From Pseudomonadota bacterium (GTDB lineage Bacteria > Pseudomonadota > Alphaproteobacteria > Sphingomonadales > Sphingomonadaceae): a stretch of 12,057 nt of DNA. The stretch covers positions 1 to 12,057 of the forward strand of contig JAEVYW010000067.1 of NCBI GenBank assembly GCA_023392555.1. Reading direction: 5' to 3'. The translations under genes were made by a program, and so were the position numbers. Positions 1 through 5,878 of this stretch are shown here, piece by piece (the first letter of the stretch is position 1; the number at the start of each line of letters is the position of its first letter). A model generated the notes under the pieces. That model was not told the DNA's origin, searched no databases, and saw only the letters and a list, made by a program, of their open reading frames with translations.

Positions 1-140
1 GTTGGGGACGCACGCATGGCCTGCACGGGCCGTTCGACCGACGAGGACGAGCTCTCTCCTAAGAGCGCGAGGGCGCCGGCAAAGGCCGCCAGCCCGACTG
101 AACCGGCCGCGACAACCATCCTGGCGCTTTGATCAAGCAT
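1..140 (-). CDS. Possible N-terminus of an unidentified membrane or exported protein (partial)
   Basis: On the minus strand an open frame runs from ATG at 140 off the left edge without a stop. Residues of about 8-29 form a continuous hydrophobic stretch (MVVAAGSVGLAAFAGALALL) with an Arg just before it, as in a signal peptide or single membrane anchor, followed by a Ser-rich segment (ESSSSSVERP). About three quarters of the codons end in G or C, which fits real coding sequence here. Other in-frame starts are ATG at 119 and ATG at 185. None has a convincing Shine-Dalgarno site, so the start is a guess. The gene would be divergent from the phhA leader. I do not recognise the family, and only about 46 residues are visible. 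The frame on the opposite strand over the same bases is Arg-rich and looks like a shadow. Confidence 0.35.
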   Translation of the reverse strand, partial: MLDQSARMVVAAGSVGLAAFAGALALLGESSSSSVERPVQAMRASP

Positions 141-224
141 ATGGAGACAACGCGCCTTTCCAACAGCCGCTCCATTGCGGATCATGGGCAGCCATTGCGC
201 GTTCATCTGTGAACTGAGATACTG

Positions 225-290
225 ATGCCAATGACCGCACGCACAATCAGCGCCGTTTATTATTATCCCGACGAGGTTGGGATCGGCTGA
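225..290 (+). CDS. Tyrosine-rich leader peptide of the phhA attenuator
   Basis: A short open frame encodes MTARTISAVYYYPDEVGIG (from ATG 231), or the same peptide with Met-Pro added if translation starts at ATG 225. The frame ends at TGA 288-290. Three consecutive TAT Tyr codons occupy 258-266. A weak GAG (216-218) lies six bases before ATG 225. The stop is 30 bases upstream of a strong intrinsic terminator, and no gene lies between that terminator and phhA. This arrangement (short peptide, run of codons for one amino acid, terminator, then the biosynthetic gene) is the layout of trp, his and phe leader-peptide attenuators. The inferred role is regulatory: ribosomes stall at the Tyr codons when Tyr-tRNA is scarce. 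The peptide itself probably has no function. Confidence 0.8.
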   Translation: MPMTARTISAVYYYPDEVGIG

Positions 291-318
291 CGCGCGCTTA
301 GTTCAGACGACCAACCTC
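273..318 (+). promoter_or_regulatory. Candidate antiterminator pairing of the phhA leader
   Basis: GAGGTTGG at 273-280 is perfectly complementary to CCAACCTC at 311-318 (8 bp, 30-base loop). The 5' segment begins just after the Tyr codons and inside the leader peptide frame. It should therefore be open when a ribosome is stalled at the Tyr codons and covered when the ribosome reaches the stop at 288-290. The same 5' segment extended to 281 can also pair imperfectly with 321-327, the 5' arm of the terminator (six of seven positions, one G-U). The 8-bp helix itself ends two bases before the terminator stem and does not overlap it. Which pairing actually opposes termination is therefore not settled by reading. 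Confidence 0.5.
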
Positions 319-320
319 TG

Positions 321-350
321 CCCGCCCGGCCACCGCCCGGCGGGTTTTTT
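321..350 (+). terminator. Intrinsic terminator in the phhA leader (attenuator)
   Basis: CCCGCC (321-326) pairs with GGCGGG (339-344). After one C-C mismatch, GGC (328-330) pairs with GCC (335-337), closing a CACC loop. Six T residues follow at 345-350. This is a compact, very GC-rich stem with a U tract in the plus-strand sense, 22 bases upstream of the phhA start. The only upstream coding candidate in this direction is the Tyr leader peptide. The hairpin is therefore best read as a conditional terminator rather than the end of another gene. Confidence 0.85.
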
Positions 351-372
351 ATTGCCCGAAAGGACGAATCGC

Positions 373-1143
373 ATGCTTCAGGAGACGATCACAGGGGACC
401 GGCCGGCAGTGAGCTGGCAGGACTATGTCGTTCCGCAATGCTGGGAAAATTTCAGCGCGGAGGACCATGAGGTCTGGGACCTGCTGTTCGCCCGGCAAGT
501 CGAATTGCTGGGCACGCGGGTGGTCTCGGCCTTCCTCGACGGCATCGACCTGCTGCGGCTGTCGCATCCTGGCGTGCCCGACGTCGAAGGCCTGAATGCG
601 ATCCTGGAGCCGCGCACCGGCTGGCGGACGGTTGCGGTGCCGGGGCTGGTGCCGGACGACGTGTTCTTCGCGATGCTGAGCGAGCGCATCTTTCCCGTCG
701 GCAACTTCATCCGGACGCGCGAGCAGCTTGATTATCTTGAGGCTCCGGACTGCTTCCACGACATGTTCGGGCACATCCCGATGCTGGCGCATCACGATTT
801 CGCGGAAATGACCCGCCACATCGGCGAGCTCGGGTCCGCAGCGATCGCCGCGGGCCAGGGCGACAAGGCGGCGCGCCTGTACTGGCACAGCGTTGAGTTC
901 GGGCTGGCAAAGGAAGCCGGGGAGCTGAAGATCCTCGGCGCGGGGCTCGCGTCCAGCTTCGGCGAGGCGCATTTCAGCCTGGAGAGCGATGCGGTCGAGC
1001 GGCTACCGTTCAGCGTCGAACGCGCCGTGCACACGGCGTACAAGCACGACGCGTTCCAGCCGGGCTATCTTGTGTCGGAATCACTGGAGGCAACAATTGC
1101 GGATGTGCTGGCGCTAACGCCCGAGAGGTTGCTGGCGCTATAG
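373..1143 (+). CDS. phhA: Phenylalanine 4-monooxygenase (phenylalanine hydroxylase)
   Basis: This is a 256-residue monomeric-type bacterial aromatic amino acid hydroxylase. It converts L-Phe to L-Tyr with O2, non-haem iron and a tetrahydropterin in the cytoplasm. The iron ligands of the family's 2-His-1-Glu triad are visible: His129 and His134 in DCFHDMFGHIP, and Glu175 in YWHSVEFGL. The conserved GWRTVAVPGL near residue 83 and FPVGNFIRTREQLDYL near 107 also match the family. There is no N-terminal ACT regulatory domain, as is usual in bacteria. The start at 373 is preferred because AGGA (361-364) sits eight bases upstream. An earlier ATG-like extension to 277 would run through the terminator. 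phhB follows after 20 bases, so the two are probably co-transcribed. Expression is probably controlled by the Tyr-codon attenuator just upstream. Confidence 0.96.
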   Translation: MLQETITGDRPAVSWQDYVVPQCWENFSAEDHEVWDLLFARQVELLGTRVVSAFLDGIDLLRLSHPGVPDVEGLNAILEPRTGWRTVAVPGLVPDDVFFAMLSERIFPVGNFIRTREQLDYLEAPDCFHDMFGHIPMLAHHDFAEMTRHIGELGSAAIAAGQGDKAARLYWHSVEFGLAKEAGELKILGAGLASSFGEAHFSLESDAVERLPFSVERAVHTAYKHDAFQPGYLVSESLEATIADVLALTPERLLAL

Positions 1144-1163
1144 ACGCAAGACGGAGGCACAGG

Positions 1164-1418
1164 ATGGACATTCCGGAAGGCTGGGAACTGGAGGAAAGCG
1201 GAAAAGCACTGGTGAGGACGTGCAGGTTCGGCGACTTCAGCCAGGCTTTCGCGTTCCTGACCCGGGTCGCGATGGAGGCCGAAAAGCGCGACCACCATCC
1301 TGAGTTCACCAGCGTCTGGAACCGCATCGACTTCCGCCTGACCAGCCATGACGCGGGCGGCGTGACCGAGCGCGACACCGGGTTGGCCGAGGCAATCAAC
1401 GCGATGCTGGCCGGCTGA
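1164..1418 (+). CDS. phhB: Pterin-4a-carbinolamine dehydratase
   Basis: This 84-residue protein belongs to the PCD/DCoH family. It dehydrates the 4a-hydroxytetrahydropterin produced by PhhA to the quinonoid dihydropterin, so the cofactor can be reduced and reused. The family signature is visible as EKRDHHPEF, with the catalytic His pair at 44-45, followed by NRIDFRLTSHDAGGVTERD, where His62 is the other conserved active-site His. Length is normal for the family. A clear GGAGG (1153-1157) lies six bases before the ATG. It is 20 bases downstream of phhA in the same direction, which matches the functional pairing of the two enzymes and supports one operon. Confidence 0.95.
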   Translation: MDIPEGWELEESGKALVRTCRFGDFSQAFAFLTRVAMEAEKRDHHPEFTSVWNRIDFRLTSHDAGGVTERDTGLAEAINAMLAG

Positions 1419-1464
1419 AGTGCGTCGCTGGAATGACCGCCGCGGGCTGGTATAGCGCGGGGCA

Positions 1465-1983
1465 ATGGCCGACGAGACCGACGCTCCGCACGAATATCGC
1501 ACCGGGCACGATCCCCGCACCTTGCGGGACGCTCTCGGCTGTTTCGCGACGGGCGTCACGGTGGTCACCTGCAACGGGCCCGACGGCCAGCCTGCGGGGC
1601 TGACAGTCAACAGCTTCACGTCCGTGTCGCTCGATCCGCCGCTGCTTCTGGTTTGCATTCACAAGAAAGCGACGACGGCCGAGATTCTGACGACGGCGAA
1701 GAACTTCGCGATCAACGTGCTTCAGACAGGCCAGCAGCCGGCCTCGATCCGTTTTTCGACGCGGCACGACGACCGCTTCGGCGACACGCCCTGGTCGTGC
1801 GGCGAGAATGGCGCGCCGATCCTAAAGGAGTCGCTCAGCGTGTTCGAATGCGAGCGCTACGCGGTGTACGACGGCGGCGATCACCACATCCTCGTCGGAA
1901 AGGTGATCAAGGCGCGCTTCGACGAGGGGCTGGATCCCTTGCTGTTCTTCCGCGGCCGCTATCGCCGGCTGCACTTCGACTAG
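1465..1983 (+). CDS. Flavin reductase-domain protein (FMN-binding, HpaC/StyB-like)
   Basis: This 172-residue protein has the Flavin_Reduct fold. The signatures are FATGVTVVTC at 27-36, TVNSFTSVSLDPPLLLVCI at 47-65, GDHHILVGKV at 138-147 and the C-terminal LLFFRGRYRRL. Such proteins bind FMN or FAD and usually reduce free flavin with NAD(P)H for a partner monooxygenase; some members are oxidoreductases in their own right. No flavin-dependent monooxygenase lies in this window. The gene is 46 bases after phhB in the same direction, so read-through from the phhAB operon is possible. A link to pterin recycling is only speculation. The stop codon overlaps that of the opposing gene. The exact substrate is not determinable from sequence. 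Confidence 0.85.
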   Translation: MADETDAPHEYRTGHDPRTLRDALGCFATGVTVVTCNGPDGQPAGLTVNSFTSVSLDPPLLLVCIHKKATTAEILTTAKNFAINVLQTGQQPASIRFSTRHDDRFGDTPWSCGENGAPILKESLSVFECERYAVYDGGDHHILVGKVIKARFDEGLDPLLFFRGRYRRLHFD

Positions 1984-2936
1984 TCGACGATCAGTTCCTC
2001 GGGGTGCTTGGTGAAGCGCCGGACGATGAGCACGATGAACCCGCCGACGATGATTCCGGCGACGGCCGAGCCGAGAGCGTAGAGGAACGATTCGACGAGG
2101 CCGCGGAGCGCGCCTGCACCCTCGCCCGCATGCGCCGAGAATTCGTGCAGCGTATGCGGAATGACCTCGAGGATGTGCAATTCTTCGAGGCCGTGGAGCA
2201 GGATTCCGCCGCCGACCCACAGCATCGCGGCGGTGCCGATCAGCGAAAGCGCGCTCAGCATCTTGGGGACGATGCGAACCAGCGTGTTGCCGAAGGCGCG
2301 GGCGCCAGCATTCTGCCGCTTCGCCATGTGCAGCCCGATGTCGTCGAGCTTCACGATCAGGGCGACGGCGCCATAGACGCCGACGGTAATACCAACTGCG
2401 ACCGCAACCAGGGCGATTGCGGTCGTGGCCAGGGACAGATGCTCGAGCTGGGCGAGCGAGATGGCCATGATCTCGGCCGACAGGATGAAGTCGGTGCGGA
2501 TGGCGCCCTTCACCTGCATGTCCTCGAGGTCCTTGGGATCGGCCATTGCGTCGACCAGCTGGTCCTCATGATGGTGATCGTGGAGGACGAGCTCGGCGAT
2601 CTTCTCGGTCGCTTCGAATGCGAGATAGGCGCCGCCGATCATCAGCAGCGGGACGATGAGAAAGGGCGCAAAGGCGGTCAGGAGAAGCGCCGCGGGAAGC
2701 AGGAACAGCAATTTGTTCTTGATCGATCCGAGTGCGATCTTGCCGATGATCGGCAGTTCCCGCTCCGGCGCCAGGCCGACGACATAGCGCGGAGTGACGG
2801 CGGTATCGTCGATGACGACGCCGGCAGCCTTGGTCCCCGCCTTGCCGGCCGCGGCCGCTACGTCATCGAGCGACGAAGCGGCGAGCTTGGCGATGGTTGC
2901 GACATCGTCGAGGAGCGCGATCAATCCTGAGGGCAT
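1980..2936 (-). CDS. DUF808 family membrane protein (YedI-like)
   Basis: This 318-residue protein resembles the DUF808/YedI family of inner-membrane proteins of unknown function. The start MPSGLIALLDDVATIAKLAA and the sequences GSIKNKLLFLLPAALLL and EKIAELVLHDHHHEDQ are typical. Hydrophobic segments lie at about 76-108, 167-194, 226-250 and 286-306. The His/Asp cluster HDHHHED at 119-125 sits in a polar loop after the first membrane region and could bind metal, although this is not shown. The gene is on the strand opposite to its neighbours. It is divergent from serS with 55 bases between starts, and convergent with the flavin reductase gene, with overlapping stops. No clear Shine-Dalgarno site precedes the ATG. 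Family assignment is by recognition of sequence pattern; the cellular role is unknown. Confidence 0.87.
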   Translation of the reverse strand: MPSGLIALLDDVATIAKLAASSLDDVAAAAGKAGTKAAGVVIDDTAVTPRYVVGLAPERELPIIGKIALGSIKNKLLFLLPAALLLTAFAPFLIVPLLMIGGAYLAFEATEKIAELVLHDHHHEDQLVDAMADPKDLEDMQVKGAIRTDFILSAEIMAISLAQLEHLSLATTAIALVAVAVGITVGVYGAVALIVKLDDIGLHMAKRQNAGARAFGNTLVRIVPKMLSALSLIGTAAMLWVGGGILLHGLEELHILEVIPHTLHEFSAHAGEGAGALRGLVESFLYALGSAVAGIIVGGFIVLIVRRFTKHPEELIVD

Positions 2937-2991
2937 CGTCTGCGCTTAGGCGAACTTGCGGTCGCGGCGCAATTCGCGCAGTGCCGCGGCC
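2937..2991. promoter_or_regulatory. Divergent intergenic region between the DUF808 gene and serS
   Basis: Only 55 bases separate the two divergent start codons, so any promoters for both genes must lie here or overlap the coding starts. I could not pick out a convincing -35/-10 pair or a T-box-like or leader element in it. Confidence 0.3.
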
Positions 2992-4251
2992 ATGCTTGGA
3001 CTGGATTTCATCAGGGCGAACCGCGATGCGGTCGAGAAGGCGATTGCGGACAAGGCGGTGACGCTGAGCGTTGACGATCTGCTGACGCTGGACGGCGAAG
3101 TCCGGTCACTGAAGACCGAGATTGAGGCGCTTCGGGCCGAGCGCAATGCGATCAGCGCCCGCTTCAAGAGCGTGGCGTCGGAAGAGCGGGCCGCGCTGGG
3201 GGCGCAGGCAAAGGAGGCCGGCGCTCGGGCCGGGCAGCTCGAAAACGACCTTGCCGAAAAGCAGGGCCTCCTGACTGCATTGCAGATGCGCGTGCCCAAC
3301 ATTCCGTGGGATGGCGCACCGATCGGACCCGACGAGAGCTTTAACACGGTCGTTCGCACCGAAGGCACGGTGCCGAGCTTCGACTTCGAGCCGCTCGACC
3401 ATGTCGCTCTGATCGAAAAGAACCACTGGGCCGACCTCAGCCGCATCGTGCAGGTGTCGGGTTCGCGGCAATATTGCCTGAAGGGTCGGCTCGCGATCCT
3501 CGAGACCAAGCTGATGGGCTGGGCGCTCGACCGCATCGCTGAGGCGGGCTTCACGCCGATCACAGTGCCGTCGATGGCGCGGGAGCAGGCCTTCCTGAAC
3601 CAGGGCCAGTTCCCGGGACACGTCGAGGAAACCTACGCGCTTCCGAACGACGAACTCTATCTCGCGGGGACGGCCGAGGTCGCGCTGACGTCGCTCCATT
3701 CGGGCGAGATCATCGAAGGCGACAAATTGCCGGTGCTCTATGCGGGCTACTCGCCCTGCTTCCGGCGCGAGGCGGGGAGCGCGGGCAAGGACGTGCGCGG
3801 GCTGCTTCGCGTCCACCAGTTCGTGAAGGTCGAGCAATACGTGATCTGCGAGGCCGACGACGCCCAATCGGCGGAGTGGCACGCGCGGCTGCTGAGCCTC
3901 GCCGAGAGCATGCTGAAGGCGCTCGAGATCCCTTACCAGGTGATCGAAACGTCGACCGGCGACATGGGCCTCGGCAAGTTCCGGATGAACGACATCGAGA
4001 GCTGGGTTCCGAGCCTCAACAAGTATCGCGAGACCCACAGCTGCTCGACTCTGCACGACTGGCAGGCGCGGCGCGCGAACATCCGCTATCGCGGAATCGA
4101 CGGGAAGGTGCGGTTTGCGCACACGCTTAACAACACCGCTCTGGCCTCCCCACGCATCCTCGTGCCTTTCCTCGAGAACCACCAGACCGCCGACGGACGC
4201 GTGAAGCTTCCGCCGGCGATGCAGGAGCTCCTTGGGGGCGAGTATCTCTAA
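2992..4251 (+). CDS. serS: Seryl-tRNA synthetase
   Basis: This 419-residue class II aminoacyl-tRNA synthetase charges tRNA-Ser (and tRNA-Sec where present) with serine in the cytoplasm. The N-terminus (MLGLDFIRANRDAVEKAI) leads into the two-helix antiparallel coiled coil that binds the tRNA, about residues 28-105. The catalytic domain shows the serine-binding TAE at 227-229 and motif 2 with FRRE at 257-260, then GKDVRGLLRVHQFVKVE. Next come ETHSCSTLHDWQARR at 347-361 and motif 3 HTLNNTALASPRILVPFLEN at 377-396. The motif 3 centre reads ASPRIL rather than the commoner AVGRTL, but the key Arg (388) is kept. The start at ATG 2992 matches the usual family N-terminus. A TTG 36 bases upstream would add an Arg-rich tail with no parallel. 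The last 20 bases overlap the next gene. Confidence 0.97.
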   Translation: MLGLDFIRANRDAVEKAIADKAVTLSVDDLLTLDGEVRSLKTEIEALRAERNAISARFKSVASEERAALGAQAKEAGARAGQLENDLAEKQGLLTALQMRVPNIPWDGAPIGPDESFNTVVRTEGTVPSFDFEPLDHVALIEKNHWADLSRIVQVSGSRQYCLKGRLAILETKLMGWALDRIAEAGFTPITVPSMAREQAFLNQGQFPGHVEETYALPNDELYLAGTAEVALTSLHSGEIIEGDKLPVLYAGYSPCFRREAGSAGKDVRGLLRVHQFVKVEQYVICEADDAQSAEWHARLLSLAESMLKALEIPYQVIETSTGDMGLGKFRMNDIESWVPSLNKYRETHSCSTLHDWQARRANIRYRGIDGKVRFAHTLNNTALASPRILVPFLENHQTADGRVKLPPAMQELLGGEYL

Positions 4252-4948
4252 GGCGGAGTGGACGGGCGACGATCGCCTTCCGCCGACGCGCCTCCGCCTG
4301 GGTGAGGCGGCATGGCTTCTGCCGCGAATGTTTCGGATCTTCGGTTCCACCAGACCGCGCGGGCCGGTGGATGGGCCGCCTGCGCTGGTCATCCCCGGCT
4401 TCATTGCTCACGACCGGACGACGGAGGCGCTGCGCAAGGCGCTGGCGGCGGACGGCTGGCGGGTTCACGGGTGGGAGATGGGCGTCAATTGGGGCGCCCG
4501 CGCCGATACTGTCCTTCGGTTGAAACAGCGCATCGACGCAATTTCGAAGGATCGGCCGCTGCTCGTGGTCGGCTGGAGCCTGGGCGGGTTGTTCGCGCGT
4601 GAATTGGCCCGGGCAGCGCCGGATCGGGTCCGTGCGGTGGTGACCCTCGGCGCGCCCTTCTCCGGCGATCCAAAGCAGAACCACGTCTGGCCGCTGTACG
4701 AGCGCATTGCGGGCCACAAGGTGGATGACCCACCGCTGCCGCGCATCCCCGACAAGCCGCCGGTGCCGCATCTGGCCCTGTGGTCGCGGCGTGACGGGCT
4801 GATTGCGCCTCGCGCGGCTCGGGGTCTCGACCATGAGCGCGACGCCGAGGTGGAGATGGATTGCACGCACATGGCGTTCGGAATGTCTCCGCGAGCAGCC
4901 AAGCGAGTGGTGCGCGAAATCGACAGCTTTCTGAAAAAGCACGCGTAA
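4232..4948 (+). CDS. Alpha/beta hydrolase, first of two tandem paralogues
   Basis: This 238-residue protein has an alpha/beta-hydrolase fold of the esterase/lipase-like type; its substrate is unknown. The nucleophile elbow GWSLGG (114-119) gives Ser116. Asp188 in RRDGLIAP and His213 in CTHMAFG complete a plausible catalytic triad. VIPGFIAHDRTT (53-64) is the oxyanion-side loop. The best start is TTG 4232, which overlaps the end of serS by 20 bases and has AGGAG (4223-4227) four bases upstream. The next in-frame ATG (4328) would remove sequence that still aligns with the neighbouring paralogue. No signal peptide is seen. Translation may be coupled to serS. It is closely similar along its length to the following gene, so the pair probably arose by tandem duplication. 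Confidence 0.82.
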   Translation: MGASISKAEWTGDDRLPPTRLRLGEAAWLLPRMFRIFGSTRPRGPVDGPPALVIPGFIAHDRTTEALRKALAADGWRVHGWEMGVNWGARADTVLRLKQRIDAISKDRPLLVVGWSLGGLFARELARAAPDRVRAVVTLGAPFSGDPKQNHVWPLYERIAGHKVDDPPLPRIPDKPPVPHLALWSRRDGLIAPRAARGLDHERDAEVEMDCTHMAFGMSPRAAKRVVREIDSFLKKHA

Positions 4949-4949
4949 A

Positions 4950-4979
4950 TTTGCATCATTGTTGTTTCGGCAACGCAAA
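4950..4979 (+). repeat. Small imperfect inverted repeat between the two hydrolase genes
   Basis: TTTGC (4950-4954) and GCAAA (4975-4979) form an outer pairing, and GTTG (4961-4964) with CAAC (4971-4974) an inner one around TTTCGG, with ATCATT bulged on one side. No T tract follows, so it is not a standard terminator. It could be an operator or part of a promoter for the second hydrolase, or chance. Confidence 0.3.
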
Positions 4980-4996
4980 GACCCCATCTTTAGTCT

Positions 4997-5803
4997 GTGA
5001 AGTGGGACGAAACCGCTGCGCCGGGCACGGCCGGCACGGTTCACCCGGATGACCTTGCGCCTCCGGGTTGGCACCGCTTTCGCGAGATGGCCTGGCATCT
5101 TCCGCGGCTTCTGGCCGGCCTTGGCCCGCTCGGACCGCGTGGGCCAGAGGACGGGCCGCCGGTGCTGGTGATCCCGGGATTTCTCGCCACCGACCGGACG
5201 ACGATGGAGCTTCGCCGCGCTCTCGCCCGGGCGGGCTGGCGCGCCTATCCTTGGCTGCTTGGGGTCAATCTGGGCGCGAAGGCGAACACGCTGGAGCTGA
5301 TCGAGGCTCGGCTCGACGCGATCGCCGAGGGGCGCAAGGTGCTGCTGGTCGGCTGGAGCCTTGGCGGCATGTTCGCCCGGCAATTGGCGCATCGCTGTCC
5401 GGACAAGGTCCGGGCGGTGATCACGCTGGGTTCGCCATTCTCGGGCGACCTGAAGACCAACACCAATGTGCGCGAACTCTATGAGCGGGTCGCGGGGCAT
5501 GACGTGAACGAGCCGCCGTTTCCGAACCTGGCCGAGAAGCCGCCGGTGCCGACGCTTGCGATGTGGGGTACGCGCGACGGCATCGTCGCACCGCGGGCTG
5601 CGCGCGGGTTGGCGCATGAGGCCGACAAGGCGGTGGCGATCGATACGCACCACACGGGCTTTGCAGTGTATCGGCCGGCGCTGAGCCGCGTCGTCGCCGA
5701 AATCTCGCGATTCCTGACCGAAATGGAGGGCCGTCCGCCCGAGCTTCATCCCGTTTCGGAGCCGGCGCGGGTCGCCGCCGCGACCACCGTTTCGCCTGTC
5801 TGA
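4997..5803 (+). CDS. Alpha/beta hydrolase, second of two tandem paralogues
   Basis: This 268-residue alpha/beta-hydrolase parallels the preceding protein from about residue 18 onwards. Shared segments include VIPGFLATDRTT, GWSLGGMFARQLA, VITLGSPFSGD, LYERVAGH and APRAARGL. The inferred triad is Ser121 (GWSLGG 119-124), Asp194 in TRDGIVAP and His219 in THHTGFA. It carries about 25 extra C-terminal residues that are Pro/Ala/Val-rich and look disordered. The start is uncertain: GTG 4997 lacks a Shine-Dalgarno site, and ATG 5087 would remove about 30 residues, some of which align with the paralogue. The gap to the first paralogue is 48 bases, so it may have its own promoter. The substrate is unknown and no export signal is visible. 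Confidence 0.82.
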   Translation: MKWDETAAPGTAGTVHPDDLAPPGWHRFREMAWHLPRLLAGLGPLGPRGPEDGPPVLVIPGFLATDRTTMELRRALARAGWRAYPWLLGVNLGAKANTLELIEARLDAIAEGRKVLLVGWSLGGMFARQLAHRCPDKVRAVITLGSPFSGDLKTNTNVRELYERVAGHDVNEPPFPNLAEKPPVPTLAMWGTRDGIVAPRAARGLAHEADKAVAIDTHHTGFAVYRPALSRVVAEISRFLTEMEGRPPELHPVSEPARVAAATTVSPV

Positions 5804-5824
5804 GAAGCTTTTCGAGTCGCCTTA

Positions 5825-5854
5825 TTGACTCCGGCCGGTGAGTCGCGAGACAAA
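5825..5854 (+). promoter_or_regulatory. Candidate promoter of the imuA-imuB-dnaE2 operon
   Basis: TTGACT at 5825-5830 matches the alphaproteobacterial -35 hexamer. The -10 region would fall near 5848-5854 (AGACAA or GACAAA), which is a poor match. That would place the transcription start within or beside the LexA box, a sensible position for repression. Confidence 0.45.
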
Positions 5855-5869
5855 GAACAAAAGCAGAAC
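5855..5869 (+). promoter_or_regulatory. LexA (SOS) box, alphaproteobacterial type
   Basis: GAAC-N7-GAAC (GAACAAAAGCAGAAC) is the reverse complement of GTTC-N7-GTTC, the direct-repeat operator known for LexA in alphaproteobacteria. It lies just upstream of imuA, the first gene of the ImuA-ImuB-DnaE2 mutagenesis cassette, which is a characterised SOS target in this class. Downstream of a TTGACT -35 candidate, it would overlap the transcription start and block transcription until LexA is cleaved. Confidence 0.88.
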
Positions 5870-5878
5870 GGAAACGTT

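Noticed and set aside
2..217. Plus-strand open frame at the left edge
   Set aside because: It is Arg/Pro-rich with no family resemblance, starts at a weak codon and mirrors a better minus-strand frame.
225..350. Riboswitch or T-box in front of phhA
   Set aside because: No conserved aptamer or T-box sequence was recognised, and T-boxes are not typical in proteobacteria; the Tyr-codon leader explains the terminator better.
277..372. N-terminal extension of phhA
   Set aside because: It runs through the leader peptide stop region and the intrinsic terminator; the family N-terminus and ribosome site fit ATG 373.
1653..2930. Long plus-strand frame antisense to the DUF808 gene
   Set aside because: It overlaps two genes with recognisable families and encodes a low-complexity Asp/Arg/Gly-rich product typical of high-GC antisense frames.
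3106..4404. Long minus-strand frame over serS
   Set aside because: An antisense shadow of a clear seryl-tRNA synthetase; rich in Arg, His and Leu without motifs.
4127..5749. Long minus-strand frame over both hydrolases
   Set aside because: An antisense shadow; its internal near-repeat simply reflects the duplicated hydrolase genes on the other strand.
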